Part shown: piece by piece, positions 37,051-47,017 of the stretch
How positions within the stretch are numbered: position 1 is the first letter of the stretch
Layout of the letters: each line of letters opens with the position of its first letter
Assembly: GCA_028277395.1 (NCBI GenBank)
Contig: JANQGJ010000039.1
Location: 1 to 64,000 of the forward strand
Reading direction: 5' to 3'
Source of the DNA: Bacteroidales bacterium
Lineage (GTDB): Bacteria > Bacteroidota > Bacteroidia > Bacteroidales > F082
DNA length: 64,000 nucleotides
Notes under the pieces: generated by a model
Told to the model about the DNA's origin: nothing
Databases searched by the model: none
The model's input: only the letters and a program-made list of their open reading frames with translations
Position numbers and translations under genes: made by a program

Positions 37051-37515
37051 CTATTTTTCTTCTGATTTTTTTGCAATAATTCCGACTTCAATAATTCCGG
37101 GAGTTTCCATCTTTTTCATTTTGTTTTCAACCCGGATTTTGCAAATGCCTGGTTTCTTAAAGCTTATTCTCTTTCTTATTGGTAATTCAATATCCCATAA
37201 TTCACCCATACCATCACCTTTCCATTTCAAATCCGTTCCCTTTAATCTGTAGTGATAATCCCGCGATCGTATTTCACCATCGGGTGTATACAATGTAATA
37301 TTTACATCAATAAAGCTATATGGAAAATTAGTATGGTGTCTGAGAGCCATGTAAAAATCATTCATTGTATTCTTTTCAACAGGGACTTCAAATTCCAGTA
37401 TTTCATGTCGGTTCCAGCTTACATCATCAAAACTCTTATATTCTTTATAAAAAATATTTTTATCACATCCGGATAATAACAAAGCAACCACTAGCGGAAT
37501 AATCAGGTTTTTCAT
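37051..37515 (-). CDS. gldH: Gliding motility/T9SS-associated lipoprotein GldH
   Basis: A 154-residue lipoprotein with a signal peptide and lipobox LSGC (cysteine near 17). The mature part has the GldH pattern: SFDDVSWNRHEILEFEVPV, NDFYMALRHHTNFPYSFIDV, then RLKGTDLKWKGDGMGELWDIELPIRK. GldH supports gliding and the type IX secretion machinery in Bacteroidota; many non-gliding members also carry it. Its presence supports a working T9SS, which the T9SS sorting domains in this window need. Confidence 0.9.
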   Translation of the reverse strand: MKNLIIPLVVALLLSGCDKNIFYKEYKSFDDVSWNRHEILEFEVPVEKNTMNDFYMALRHHTNFPYSFIDVNITLYTPDGEIRSRDYHYRLKGTDLKWKGDGMGELWDIELPIRKRISFKKPGICKIRVENKMKKMETPGIIEVGIIAKKSEEK

Positions 37516-37536
37516 ATTTCATAACAAATTTGATTA

Positions 37537-37544
37537 CAAATATA
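37537..37544 (-). promoter_or_regulatory. Probable -7 box of gldH
   Basis: TATATTTG on the minus strand, 22-29 nt before the gldH ATG, matches TAnnTTTG. There is no clear -33 element. Confidence 0.4.
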
Positions 37545-37567
37545 GGTGAGTTTACTTTATTAGGGCT

Positions 37568-37575
37568 TATTTTTG
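37568..37575 (+). promoter_or_regulatory. Probable -7 box of the RNase H gene
   Basis: TATTTTTG followed by CG lies 4 nt before the ATG at 37580, so the mRNA would have almost no leader, as for the SprT-like gene. Confidence 0.35.
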
Positions 37576-37579
37576 CGAT

Positions 37580-38206
37580 ATGGCAAAAAAGAAGAAATAC
37601 TATGTAGTATGGAGAGGAATTAAACCCGGAATATACAACTCATGGGAAGATTGCAGGAAACAGGTTGACGGTTATGAAGGGGCTCAGTATAAATCATTTA
37701 CAGATAAAGAAGAAGCTGAAAGAGCATTTTCGAAATCATATTGGGAAATAACTCAGCTGAAGGGTAAAAAGAACCTGCATGAATTAACAACAAAAGAAAA
37801 ACCCATATTAAACAGTATATCTGTTGATGCAGCCTGCTCAGGAAATCCGGGTAAACTTGAATTCAGAGGCGTTTTTACTGATACAGAAACAGAACTCTTT
37901 ACCAGAGGGCCCTATGAAATGGCAACTGTAAATATTGGTGAGTTTCTTGCTATAATCCTGGCTCTGGCATGGTTAAAAAAACATAAACTTAACTACCCCA
38001 TTTATTCCGATTCTAAAACAGCAATGTCGTGGGTGAAAAATAAAAAAGTAAACACCAAACTTGAAAGAACAAGTAAAAACACAGAAGTCTTTAAAGCATT
38101 AGACAACGCTGTTAGCTGGTTAAAAGCCAATCCGGTTGAAACAGAAATACTAAAATGGAAAACAGATCTCTGGGGTGAAATTCCCGCTGATTATGGAAGG
38201 AAGTAA
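37580..38206 (+). CDS. rnhA: RNase H with viroplasmin-like N-terminal domain
   Basis: Cleaves RNA in RNA-DNA hybrids. A 208-residue protein: N-terminal viroplasmin/hybrid-binding domain (about residues 5-50, YYVVWRGIKPGIYNSWEDCR) and a C-terminal RNase H fold with acidic residues in SVDAACSGNPG (near 83), NIGEFLAIILAL (near 122) and IYSDSKTAMSWV (near 139). This two-domain form is common in Bacteroidota and resembles RNase H1 of eukaryotes. Confidence 0.9.
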   Translation: MAKKKKYYVVWRGIKPGIYNSWEDCRKQVDGYEGAQYKSFTDKEEAERAFSKSYWEITQLKGKKNLHELTTKEKPILNSISVDAACSGNPGKLEFRGVFTDTETELFTRGPYEMATVNIGEFLAIILALAWLKKHKLNYPIYSDSKTAMSWVKNKKVNTKLERTSKNTEVFKALDNAVSWLKANPVETEILKWKTDLWGEIPADYGRK

Positions 38207-38328
38207 ATTCCGTTATTACCTACATATCATTTTCACAACTAATTCTTTATATTACACAGGAAGTACTGGTCGTGAATCAGCAAATCATGGAGTATCAAAA
38301 TAAATTATGAAACTATTAAACAGAAAAA

Positions 38329-39330
38329 TTATTCATTATAAACCACATTCATAAGAACATCCCCAACAATCTGAAGGCTATGCTTGTCAATATGTTCAAC
38401 CTTATCATTTATGGTATGCCAATGGTCGAAAAAGCTTCTGTTTTTACTTCTTGGATCAAGGTGGATGATATCGATTGAAGGAATTTTCGCATATTTATTT
38501 ACAAAATAATGATCATCTGTTATTTGCCCACCCGGTTCATCAATAAAAACATCATGGTAACCCATATCAGCGGCAGTGTTCCAAACCAAATCAACAACAA
38601 ACTTTGCTTCCCTTTCGGAATGATACTCTCTCCGAAATTCAGCATTTTCAGCTCCTACCATATCAAGTAATATCCCAAAAACAGCCTGATAACCATATTT
38701 ATGAGGATTTTTCGACCAGTATTGTGATCCCAGTCCCCAATACTCAACATCATAAGTAATCTGCATTTCATGAGGAGGTCCCCAATCCTCCAGATCAAAC
38801 AGAACTATATCAATACCAACTTCAGGCAGTTTCTGCTGAAACTGTCTGGCCATTTCCAAAAGAACTGCTACCCCGCTTGCTCCATCATTTGCCCCATCAA
38901 TCGGAACATTATGCATTGCCGGGTCATCATCATGATCGGCAAAAGGACGCGTATCCCAATGAGCCATCAGCAAAATTCTTTTTTCCTTATCCAAATTATA
39001 AGATGCGATTATATTTTTACCGTTTCTGGTTACGTTATCGTATGTCCTGGTTTTAAAATTCTGAACTTCAACTACAGCACCATAACTTCTCAGTTTATCA
39101 ACCATCCAGTTTGCACAATTATTATGTTCAGGTGTTCCCGGCACACGAGGGCCAAAATTCACCTGATCGACAATAAACTGAAATGCAGAATCGGAATTAA
39201 AAGCCGGTGGAATTACCCGTACTTTAGCACGCGCTTTTACAGAGCTTTTTTTATTCCTTTTACCCATCTGACATGAAGCAGCAGTCAAAATGATCAATAG
39301 TAATACAAGTGGAAAAAACTTATGGTTCAT
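38329..39330 (-). CDS. M28-family glutaminyl-peptide cyclotransferase-like lipoprotein
   Basis: A 333-residue zinc protein with a lipoprotein signal peptide, lipobox AASC (cysteine near 21). The M28 fold shows LLMAHWDTRPFADHD near 125, GANDGASGVAVLLEM near 150 (zinc Asp), and LEDWGPPH near 185 (catalytic Glu). These resemble glutaminyl cyclases, which convert an N-terminal Gln into pyroglutamate; an aminopeptidase role is possible. In T9SS bacteria such an enzyme may modify secreted proteins. The ATG at 39330 was chosen over one at 39354 because it starts the signal peptide. Confidence 0.85.
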   Translation of the reverse strand: MNHKFFPLVLLLIILTAASCQMGKRNKKSSVKARAKVRVIPPAFNSDSAFQFIVDQVNFGPRVPGTPEHNNCANWMVDKLRSYGAVVEVQNFKTRTYDNVTRNGKNIIASYNLDKEKRILLMAHWDTRPFADHDDDPAMHNVPIDGANDGASGVAVLLEMARQFQQKLPEVGIDIVLFDLEDWGPPHEMQITYDVEYWGLGSQYWSKNPHKYGYQAVFGILLDMVGAENAEFRREYHSEREAKFVVDLVWNTAADMGYHDVFIDEPGGQITDDHYFVNKYAKIPSIDIIHLDPRSKNRSFFDHWHTINDKVEHIDKHSLQIVGDVLMNVVYNE

Positions 39331-39378
39331 CTTAATGTTTAGTTGATTAAACAATATATTTTTTTAATAGTTTGCTAA

Positions 39379-39972
39379 CTAAAAATCCATGGGTTCTCCA
39401 AATGATCCTTTAAAGACCATGGAGTCAATAGCATTTCTTTCTCTTGGTTTCGATTCCATCCCGGCCAGATCTTCAGGCAATTCTTTTATGTCTCCATAGT
39501 AACCAATTGCTGTTACCGATACTGCTTCGTAATCATCAGGAATATTAAAAAGCTCAGCAGCTAATACTGGATCAAAACCACTCATTTGGTGAGAGAATAG
39601 CCCCTGGTTTACTATTTCAACCATCATAAATCCAACAGCTTGTCCTAAATCATACTTGCTGATGTTATTAGGTTTCTTATTTCGTGTAAAAGATTTCTTT
39701 GCAATATTAAGAATTAATACAGGAGCTTTGCCTGCCCATAACTTGTTCCAGCCAACCAAAGTATCCAGTATCTTTTCATGTGTATCATCATGGTTTTGTC
39801 CAACAATAAACCTCCAGGGCTGCTCATTAAAAGCTGAAGGTGCCCATCTTGAGGCTTCAAGAATACTGAATAATTTTTCTTTTTCAACCGGTTTAGTACT
39901 AAATGCTCTTGGACTCCATCTATGCTTTACAAGTTCATTTATTTCATAGTTATTTTTCGTAGGATTAGTCAT
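39379..39972 (-). CDS. Nitroreductase family protein
   Basis: A 197-residue FMN oxidoreductase of the nitroreductase family. HRWSPRAFSTKPV near residues 17-29 is the FMN phosphate-binding arginine motif, and ASRWAPSAFNEQPWRFIV near 42-59 is the second hallmark (PSAFNxQPW). The FMN is probably used with NAD(P)H to reduce nitro or quinone substrates; the physiological substrate is unknown. It lies 24 bp after the glutaminyl-cyclase-like stop in divergent/tandem minus-strand order and may be read together with it. Confidence 0.88.
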   Translation of the reverse strand: MTNPTKNNYEINELVKHRWSPRAFSTKPVEKEKLFSILEASRWAPSAFNEQPWRFIVGQNHDDTHEKILDTLVGWNKLWAGKAPVLILNIAKKSFTRNKKPNNISKYDLGQAVGFMMVEIVNQGLFSHQMSGFDPVLAAELFNIPDDYEAVSVTAIGYYGDIKELPEDLAGMESKPRERNAIDSMVFKGSFGEPMDF

Positions 39973-40115
39973 ATTGTATTGTGTTTATTAGTTTTCAAAA
40001 TTACTCAAAAAAAATTTGGTTTTGTTAAATTAGTAAATAATAGTCAGGAGGTATGGATGATGGTTTTTAATCTAATTTTACGCTGGTTAATTCTGAGATT
40101 CTGTTGCTTTGGTTA

Positions 40116-41480
40116 TTAAAATACCATTGTAAATATTGCTCCTTCTCCCTGTTTCGACCTAACGCTGATACTGCCTTTATGCATTTGCATAATTTGACGA
40201 GACAAGCTTAATCCAATTCCGGATCCTTTCTTTTTTGAAGTGAAGAAAGGCATAAATATTTTATCGAGAAGGTCTTGTTTTATTCCTTTTCCGTTATCTG
40301 CTATCTCAATTGTAGTACGGTTATTTAAGTTAACTGATGCAACAATTGTAATCTTTGGTTTTGAATTTCCTTTATACTCTTCCGATACTGCGTCAATTGC
40401 ATTTAACAACAGATTTATCAGAACCTGGTCGATCAAATCTGGATCAGCAAGAATTTTAAGGTCCTTGGGGAAAATTTTAACCGTAGTGACAATATTGTAA
40501 TTATCAATTTTTGGTGCCAGTAACTCAAGTACCCTGTCAAACATATCCTGCACATAAAAATGTCTGAAGTTTGGTTTAGGTATTCTTGTAAGATTTCTGT
40601 AAAGTTCTACAAAATTGAGCAAGCCTTTACTTCTGTTTCCAATGGTTGATATTGCCTGCCTGACATTATCCATGTCTTCAAGATAATCTGTTGTAGTTGG
40701 TGTTTCCTTTTCATGACTTTCAAGTATATCATCGATTGTTTCGGCAAGAGATGAAATGGGAGTTATTGAGTTCATTATTTCATGAGTCAGGACTCTGATA
40801 AGCTTTTGCCACGACTCAATTTCTTTTTGTTCCAGTTCAGGGTGGATATCCTGAAATGAAACCAGTATATATTCCTCACCTCTCATTCTAAACTGGGTGG
40901 CATGCATGGATAACTGTAATAATTCGTCATCAATAAATACTTTGATAAGTGACTTGTCACCAGCCTTCATGCTGAGTAACTTATCAGGAAGCCCTTCTTC
41001 TATTACGCTGAGATTCTTTATTTTACGGAGGCGCGGTAACTTCAGCAACCTCTTCACTGCATTATTAAAAACATCAACCGTTCCATCTTTTTTAAAAACT
41101 ATAATTCCTATACTCACATGCTGTATTACTGTAAGCAGATAACTAAAGTGTTCTTCTTTTTCTCTTTTATTTCTGTTAAAAGCTTCAATAACTTCATTAA
41201 ACTCTTTATTGAGACCTTCAAAACTTTTTCCAAGTTCATTATCAGTAAAAGAGCTGGTAAAATCAGCATGCCTGATAGATTCAAAAAACCTTGTTAGCTT
41301 GATGTTGGTTTGTTCAGCATACCTGATCAGTGAAATTACCTGTGCTATTAACAGAACTGTAAGAATTATTGAGCTTATTGCATATGCAGTTTCCTGATGA
41401 ATTACATAAATCAGTATAAATGTAATCATCATCAATACAACCCTGATGATGATTTGAATTCTGAATTTTCTATAAACCAT
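40116..41480 (-). CDS. NtrY-like sensor histidine kinase
   Basis: A 454-residue kinase with two membrane helices (about 13-32 and 35-58), a HAMP-like stretch, a PAS domain (about 115-215), a dimerisation/H-box segment with LTHEIMNSITPI near 237-248, and an ATPase domain with ADNGKGI and GSGIGLSLSRQI. It would phosphorylate the adjacent NtrC-type regulator. The frame opens back to 41537, but the ATG at 41480 gives MVYRKFRIQ before the first helix and overlaps the regulator gene by 11 bp, so the pair is translationally linked. Confidence 0.9.
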   Translation of the reverse strand: MVYRKFRIQIIIRVVLMMITFILIYVIHQETAYAISSIILTVLLIAQVISLIRYAEQTNIKLTRFFESIRHADFTSSFTDNELGKSFEGLNKEFNEVIEAFNRNKREKEEHFSYLLTVIQHVSIGIIVFKKDGTVDVFNNAVKRLLKLPRLRKIKNLSVIEEGLPDKLLSMKAGDKSLIKVFIDDELLQLSMHATQFRMRGEEYILVSFQDIHPELEQKEIESWQKLIRVLTHEIMNSITPISSLAETIDDILESHEKETPTTTDYLEDMDNVRQAISTIGNRSKGLLNFVELYRNLTRIPKPNFRHFYVQDMFDRVLELLAPKIDNYNIVTTVKIFPKDLKILADPDLIDQVLINLLLNAIDAVSEEYKGNSKPKITIVASVNLNNRTTIEIADNGKGIKQDLLDKIFMPFFTSKKKGSGIGLSLSRQIMQMHKGSISVRSKQGEGAIFTMVF

Positions 41481-42849
41481 ACTTTTCAATTCTGCGATAC
41501 AGTGAAGCACGGGTAAGGCCAAGTTCTTTAGCCGCACGACTTATATTTCCACCGTATTTATCAATAACCTTTCTGACCAGTACTTTTTCAACTTCTTCAA
41601 GGTTCAGATTTTCCGGGGTAAAGCTATCGGTATCCTTTTCTTCATTTTCAATTATAAAGAAATCATGAGGTTCGAGTATATTTGATTCACTTAAGATCAC
41701 AGCCCTCTCAACTGCATGCTGAAGCTCACGAATATTTCCGGGCCAGTCGTGCTTCTGAAGCCGTTTCATTGTTCCGGCATTTATTCTCTTCTTGGGAACT
41801 TTATATTTCTGGCAATAGGTATCAATAAAATGTTCAACCAATGGTGCAAAATCTTCGAGCCTCTCTTTAAGAGGAGGAAGTTTTATTTCAACAGTATTTA
41901 TTCGGTAAAGCAGATCCTGTCGAAATTTGTTTTCATTTACCATTTGATAGAGCGGCATATTTGTAGCACAAATTAATCTTACGTCAATTGGTATCTCTTT
42001 ACTTGATCCAAGTCGAATAACCTTTCTGCTCTGCAGAACACTAAGTAGTTTTGATTGTAAACCATGACTCAGATTCCCAATTTCATCAAGGAATATCGTT
42101 CCTCCGTTCGCAACCTCAAATCTTCCTGGCCTGTCCTCTTTAGCATCGGTAAAAGCTCCTTTTTTGTATCCAAATAATTCACTCTCAAAAAGGCTTTCGG
42201 TAATTGCACCAAGGTCAACACTTACAAAGACATTCTCACTACGACTTGATGCCCTGTGAATAGCTCTTGCAACAACTTCCTTTCCGGTACCATTTTCCCC
42301 AAGGATAAGCACATTTGCATCGGTAGCAGCTACTTTATAGGCAATCTTCATTACCTTTTGCATAGCCTGTGATGATCCTATCAGGTTGCTGTGATTTTGA
42401 TTCTGATCAGCTATAAGTACTTTTTGTTTTGATTTTAAACTTTCCAGCTCAACTTTAGACTCACGAATTCTCAATGATGTTTCAATTGTTGCCAGCAATT
42501 TTTTATTATCCCATGGTTTTAAAACGAAATTTGTAGCTCCTTCCTTAATACCCTGAACTGCAAGTTCAATATCGCCATAACCGGTTATGAAAATAACAGT
42601 TGCTGCCGGATCATAATCCAATATTACATTAAGCCAGTGAAAACCTTCTTTTCCGCTTGTTGCATCGCGGGAAAAATTCATATCAAGCAAAATAATATCA
42701 TAGTTCTCGTTTTTTATGATATTTGGTATGTTTTGAGGATTTTTTTCTGTATGAACTATGCTAATGTGTTGCCTTAAAAACATTTTGGCAGCCAATAATA
42801 TGTCTGCATCGTCATCAACAATTAATAATCTTGCGTTTATTTTACTCAT
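41470..42849 (-). CDS. Sigma-54-dependent NtrC-family response regulator
   Basis: A 459-residue activator with a receiver (D56 as phosphoacceptor, K111 conserved), an AAA+ domain with Walker A GENGTGKE near 185-192, the sigma-54-contacting loop GAFTDA at 231-236 (GAFTGA form with D) and Walker B TIFLDEI at 251-257, and a C-terminal Fis-type helix-turn-helix (NISRAAKELGLTRASLYRRI). It should activate sigma-54 promoters when phosphorylated by the adjacent kinase. A sigma-54-like element occurs in the gap to the divergent ABC transporter genes. Confidence 0.93.
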   Translation of the reverse strand: MSKINARLLIVDDDADILLAAKMFLRQHISIVHTEKNPQNIPNIIKNENYDIILLDMNFSRDATSGKEGFHWLNVILDYDPAATVIFITGYGDIELAVQGIKEGATNFVLKPWDNKKLLATIETSLRIRESKVELESLKSKQKVLIADQNQNHSNLIGSSQAMQKVMKIAYKVAATDANVLILGENGTGKEVVARAIHRASSRSENVFVSVDLGAITESLFESELFGYKKGAFTDAKEDRPGRFEVANGGTIFLDEIGNLSHGLQSKLLSVLQSRKVIRLGSSKEIPIDVRLICATNMPLYQMVNENKFRQDLLYRINTVEIKLPPLKERLEDFAPLVEHFIDTYCQKYKVPKKRINAGTMKRLQKHDWPGNIRELQHAVERAVILSESNILEPHDFFIIENEEKDTDSFTPENLNLEEVEKVLVRKVIDKYGGNISRAAKELGLTRASLYRRIEKYGL

Positions 42850-43003
42850 TTCGAAGCTGTTTATGAGATAGTTGTGTTGGCATTGATAAAATTACAAATA
42901 AATGTCCACCTTTGTACAAATATATGGACGATTTCGAACATAATATGTTACACTTTAACTATTATTGTTTTATAAATAATCTATTATCAACACCATACAA
43001 GCA

Positions 43004-43020
43004 TTGGCACAGAATTAGTT
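43004..43020 (+). promoter_or_regulatory. Sigma-54-like element upstream of the ABC transporter
   Basis: TTGGCACAGAATTAG: the TTGGCAC half matches the -24 part of sigma-54 promoters, and the G at the -13 position of the second half is kept, but the following C is replaced by T. The same 15-mer, with one change, precedes 62502. It stands about 53 bp before the ABC ATPase ATG and next to the NtrC-type activator gene. Confidence 0.5.
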
Positions 43021-43072
43021 AAAGTTTGTTAATAAGTGTTAATGCAGAAATTAGAGGGAGGCTTAATCAAAA

Positions 43073-43756
43073 ATGATTGAAACTTTTGAACTTACCAAGA
43101 AATTCGTAACAGAAGATATTGAAACTATTGCCCTGCGAAATGTAAGCATGAATGTTGAAAAAGGTGATTTCATTGCTGTTATGGGTCCATCAGGGTGTGG
43201 GAAAACTACTCTCCTGAATATTCTTGGTACAATTGATGACAGTTCATCAGGTAGTTATAAATTCTTTGGGAATGATGTGAATGACTTAAGTGAACGGCAA
43301 AAAACGGACCTGAGGAAAAAAAATATTGGGTTTGTATTCCAGAATTTCAACTTAATTGAAGAGTTGTCCGTTTATGAAAATATCGAACTACCATTACAAT
43401 ATCTGGGCTGGAAACGAAAAGACAGAAAAAAACGGGTAGATGAAGTAATCGGTCAATTAAATATTAGCCATCGTAAGAATTTATTCCCGGTTCAGCTCTC
43501 AGGTGGTCAGCAACAACGCGTTGCCATTGCCAGAGCCATTATTGCAAACCCAGCATTGTTACTTGCTGATGAGCCAACAGGCAACCTGGACTCGGCTCAG
43601 GGAGAGGAGGTTATGTCGTTGTTAAATGAGTTGAACAAAGCCGGAACCACAATAATAATGGTTACTCATTCACAAAGAGATGCATCATATAGCAGAAGAA
43701 TTATTCACTTATTTGATGGTCAGATCATTAATGAAAATCTGAATAAAATGATATAA
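43073..43756 (+). CDS. LolD/MacB-type ABC transporter ATPase
   Basis: A 227-residue ATPase with Walker A GPSGCGKTT near 39-47, LSGGQQQRVAIARA signature near 141-154 and LLADEPTGNLDS near 161-172. LolD/MacB family ATPases drive transporters that use FtsX-type permeases, here the next gene (15 bp downstream). The pair probably exports a lipoprotein, peptide or a toxic compound, or senses envelope stress; the substrate is unknown. The genes face a sigma-54-type regulator. Confidence 0.9.
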   Translation: MIETFELTKKFVTEDIETIALRNVSMNVEKGDFIAVMGPSGCGKTTLLNILGTIDDSSSGSYKFFGNDVNDLSERQKTDLRKKNIGFVFQNFNLIEELSVYENIELPLQYLGWKRKDRKKRVDEVIGQLNISHRKNLFPVQLSGGQQQRVAIARAIIANPALLLADEPTGNLDSAQGEEVMSLLNELNKAGTTIIMVTHSQRDASYSRRIIHLFDGQIINENLNKMI

Positions 43757-43771
43757 TTTATACCTTGTATT

Positions 43772-46234
43772 ATGCTTGGAGATTATTTTAAAACAGGATT
43801 AAGGATACTCATACGCCAAAAGGGTTATACTATTTTGAATATAGCCGGTCTGGTGTTGGGGATTTCCGTATTTACATTTATTTTCCTGTATATTCAAAGT
43901 GAAATACGGTATGATAAGCAATGGACAGATTATAATAACATCTACAGAGTTACAAGTGAATATAGCGTAGACAGCAAGGTTGAGAAAATTGCATTAACTC
44001 CCTTTAGAATTGCTGAAGATTTCAGAAACATGTTTCCTGAAGTTGTTTCCACTACGAATATGTTTTTCACTGATCCATCCGACATAAATGATGTATCTTC
44101 AGTTACCTACAATGGAAAGGTTTATGAAATCCCTGATATCACATTAAGCGGACAGAATTTTTTCAATATTTTTGATTATATATTCACTGAAAAAAGCAGT
44201 GACTCTGTTTTGAGTGAGCCCAATACAATGGTAATCTCATCTGAAATTGCAAAAAAAATATTTGGAAACGAATCTGCAATTGGCAAAAAACTTAGCACTG
44301 TTGTTCGCGAATATACAGTAGTTGGGGTTTTTAAAAAGAAATGCCATCCTACTCATCATAACTTTGATGCTATCGTTTCTGTTTCATCACTTGAGAAAAA
44401 GGGACTGGCAAGACTTAAAAAAGACTGGTATTGGCTTACATGCTATACATACATTAAAATAAATGACTCTGTCAACCCTGATAACCTTGCAAGTAAATTT
44501 AATTCATATGCTGATCTCAGGCGCAGTAAATTGTCAGGTGAAGAACAGCTGGACTTTGATGGTTATTTTATTAATAAACTGGAACCGGTTCACAAAGTAC
44601 ACTTTAACACCAAACTTCAATATGATTCTCCTTCTAATATAGACATTTCATATTTGTACATTTTTGGAATAATTGCGGCATTTATATTGCTTACGGCATC
44701 AATAAACTATATTAACCTGGCTACCGCCCGCTCTCTTAAAAGAGCCCGTGAAATTGGAATAAGAAAAGTGATTGGTGCGAATAAAAAACAACTCATAACC
44801 CAATACATCAGTGAGTCAGTTATTTTAACATCTGTTTCATTTGTACTTGCATTATCTTTAGTTGAGCTAATGATGCCACAGTTTAACCAGCTTGTTGGCA
44901 AGGATCTAACCCTGGTAGGTAGTATTTTTTCAGGTGAAGGAATTGTTTTCGGTATTATCCTGCTCATAATGATACTTACATTGGCAATAATCGGTGGTAG
45001 TTTCCCTGCACTTGTGCTGGTTTCTTTTAAGCCATCAACTGTATTAAAAGGAAACTATTCCATAATGCATAAGTTTGGCAACTTCCAGTTTTCTGCGGGA
45101 TTGTTACGTCGTTTTTTAGTAACGGTTCAATACATAGTATCTATAGGACTCATTATCGCTACTTTTATTATTTATGCGCAAATGGATTTTCTAAAGTCAC
45201 ATGACCTTGGATTTGACGAAGAAAATATTGTTGTAATCAATACACCCGATGATACAACTTTTCACAACAGATTTCCTGAGTTTTTTGATGCACTGGCTGA
45301 TAATAACACAATTGCAAATGTATCATCGGCTATGAATGTACCCGGCTATACCGAAAGTAAGATGCTTTTCTATGTTGGAGATACACTGGAACAAAACATA
45401 CAAACATTAAACTTTTACAATATAAGTTACAATTACTTCAAACTACTCAATGCTACTATTATTGATGGTGAACATTTCAAGCCTGATTCTTATTTGAATA
45501 ATGAGAACTACTTTATGATAAATGAAGCTGCTGCCGACTTCTTAGACCTTGATACGGCTGTTGGAACAGTATTAAACATGCCATACAAACAGAGCTTCAA
45601 AAGCGGGAAAATACTGGGAGTTGTAAAGAATTTTCATTTTTCATCCCTACACAGGGATGTTGAGCCATTGGTATTTTTACTCAATCCGAATGATATAAGA
45701 TATGTGCTTGTGAAATTCAACAAAGGTCAGGATGAGGAAGCAATTCATCATATCAGAAATGTTTGGGATGAATACAACAAAGGTAGTTTTTTGCACTATA
45801 CCCTGCTGGAAACAAAACTTGAAAGTTTGTATAAAGGTGATAACAATATGCTTTCTCTCTTCTTCTACTTTGCCATTTTTGTAATATTTATTTCCAGTTT
45901 AGGTTTATATGGACTAACCTCGTTCTTAATTCAACAACGAACCAGAGAAATTGGAATACGTCGGGTATTGGGAGGTTCAGAAATACAAATCATTTCAATG
46001 CTGGCTTTTGTCTATCTGCGTGTTGTATTTATTGCAGGATTGATATCATCAGTTATAGTTTATATACTTATGCAAAACTGGTTGAACACGTTTGCATTTC
46101 ATATATCAATTAATGGCTGGTATTTCGTGTTTGGAATTACAATTACTCTCGTAATTGCTTTTGCAACAGTTACAATCAGATCATTTAAAGTAGTTAAGGA
46201 AAAGCCTTCTGTTTCAATTAACTATTCTGGTTAG
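43772..46234 (+). CDS. FtsX/MacB-type ABC transporter permease
   Basis: An 820-residue permease. There is a first helix near 20-41, a large periplasmic MacB-like domain (about 45-280), three helices near 290-405 (a FtsX domain), a second periplasmic part (about 455-680) and a second FtsX domain near 690-810 with three helices. This eight-helix, two-FtsX layout is the common long Bacteroidota form. The motif EIGIRKVIGA near 330 and EIGIRRVLGG near 729 mark the two FtsX domains. It converges with the LytTR regulator gene, only 4 bp between stop codons. Confidence 0.9.
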   Translation: MLGDYFKTGLRILIRQKGYTILNIAGLVLGISVFTFIFLYIQSEIRYDKQWTDYNNIYRVTSEYSVDSKVEKIALTPFRIAEDFRNMFPEVVSTTNMFFTDPSDINDVSSVTYNGKVYEIPDITLSGQNFFNIFDYIFTEKSSDSVLSEPNTMVISSEIAKKIFGNESAIGKKLSTVVREYTVVGVFKKKCHPTHHNFDAIVSVSSLEKKGLARLKKDWYWLTCYTYIKINDSVNPDNLASKFNSYADLRRSKLSGEEQLDFDGYFINKLEPVHKVHFNTKLQYDSPSNIDISYLYIFGIIAAFILLTASINYINLATARSLKRAREIGIRKVIGANKKQLITQYISESVILTSVSFVLALSLVELMMPQFNQLVGKDLTLVGSIFSGEGIVFGIILLIMILTLAIIGGSFPALVLVSFKPSTVLKGNYSIMHKFGNFQFSAGLLRRFLVTVQYIVSIGLIIATFIIYAQMDFLKSHDLGFDEENIVVINTPDDTTFHNRFPEFFDALADNNTIANVSSAMNVPGYTESKMLFYVGDTLEQNIQTLNFYNISYNYFKLLNATIIDGEHFKPDSYLNNENYFMINEAAADFLDLDTAVGTVLNMPYKQSFKSGKILGVVKNFHFSSLHRDVEPLVFLLNPNDIRYVLVKFNKGQDEEAIHHIRNVWDEYNKGSFLHYTLLETKLESLYKGDNNMLSLFFYFAIFVIFISSLGLYGLTSFLIQQRTREIGIRRVLGGSEIQIISMLAFVYLRVVFIAGLISSVIVYILMQNWLNTFAFHISINGWYFVFGITITLVIAFATVTIRSFKVVKEKPSVSINYSG

Positions 46235-46238
46235 TGTA

Positions 46239-47012
46239 TTAAATTCCAAGTTGGTTTTTAAGCTCTTTTATTCTTGACTTGCTTACATTTACGGTACTAC
46301 CATCTTTCAATTTTACAACATAACTTTCCTTTCCGTATTTTTCAATCTTCTCAATATGATTTAGATTGATTATATGAGAACGATGAACCCTTGAAAACGT
46401 TTTTGAAGGCAGTACCTTTTCAAGATAATTCATTGTATCATTTTTAAGATAGCGTTTATCACCTGTAAATATTTCAACGTAATCATCCTGTGCTTCAATT
46501 TTCACAATGGTTTCAACAGGTACAACATCTATTTTCGTTCCTGTTTTCACAAATAATCGTTCTATTTGCTCAACTGATTCTTTTTTTAAGTTAGTAAAGT
46601 TTTCAATATTCTTATTTTGAATTCTTTCCTTTTTCTCGGTTTTAACTCTGCTTTTTATCCTTTTTAGCACTTTATCAACAGCTTCATTGAACCTGTCGCG
46701 TGAAAATGGTTTCATTAGGTAATCAACAGCACTTAACTCAAATGCTTTAATTGCATACTGATCATAAGCAGTAGTGAATATAATTTCAGGAACCTCATCC
46801 AGGAGCTCAATCATTTCGAAACCTGTAAGTTTAGGCATTTGGATATCGAGAAATATCAAATCCGGTTTAAGTTCCATAATTGTTTTAACACCAGTAAATC
46901 CATCCTGACACTCACCTATCAGTTCTATATTTTCATTGGTTTTTATGTATGCTTTAACCAGGTCGCGGGCAGGTGCTTCATCTTCTATAATTACTGTACG
47001 GAGTTTATTCAT
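46239..47012 (-). CDS. LytTR-family response regulator
   Basis: A 257-residue regulator with a receiver (D56 in LIFLDIQMP; the LMKPF segment keeps the lysine) and a C-terminal LytTR DNA-binding domain (about 155-257) with DDYVEIFTGDKRYL, FSRVHRSHIINLNHI and NVSKSRIKELK. A basic linker, about 120-150, joins them. It follows the LytS-like kinase gene by 5 bp and is most likely activated by it. LytTR regulators control envelope, exopolysaccharide or quorum genes; the targets cannot be told. Confidence 0.93.
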   Translation of the reverse strand: MNKLRTVIIEDEAPARDLVKAYIKTNENIELIGECQDGFTGVKTIMELKPDLIFLDIQMPKLTGFEMIELLDEVPEIIFTTAYDQYAIKAFELSAVDYLMKPFSRDRFNEAVDKVLKRIKSRVKTEKKERIQNKNIENFTNLKKESVEQIERLFVKTGTKIDVVPVETIVKIEAQDDYVEIFTGDKRYLKNDTMNYLEKVLPSKTFSRVHRSHIINLNHIEKIEKYGKESYVVKLKDGSTVNVSKSRIKELKNQLGI

Positions 47013-47017
47013 GGTTC

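Noticed and set aside
38770..39276. Open reading frame of 168 codons on the plus strand
   Set aside because: It is antisense to the M28 glutaminyl-cyclase-like gene, which has a clear catalytic pattern; no independent support.
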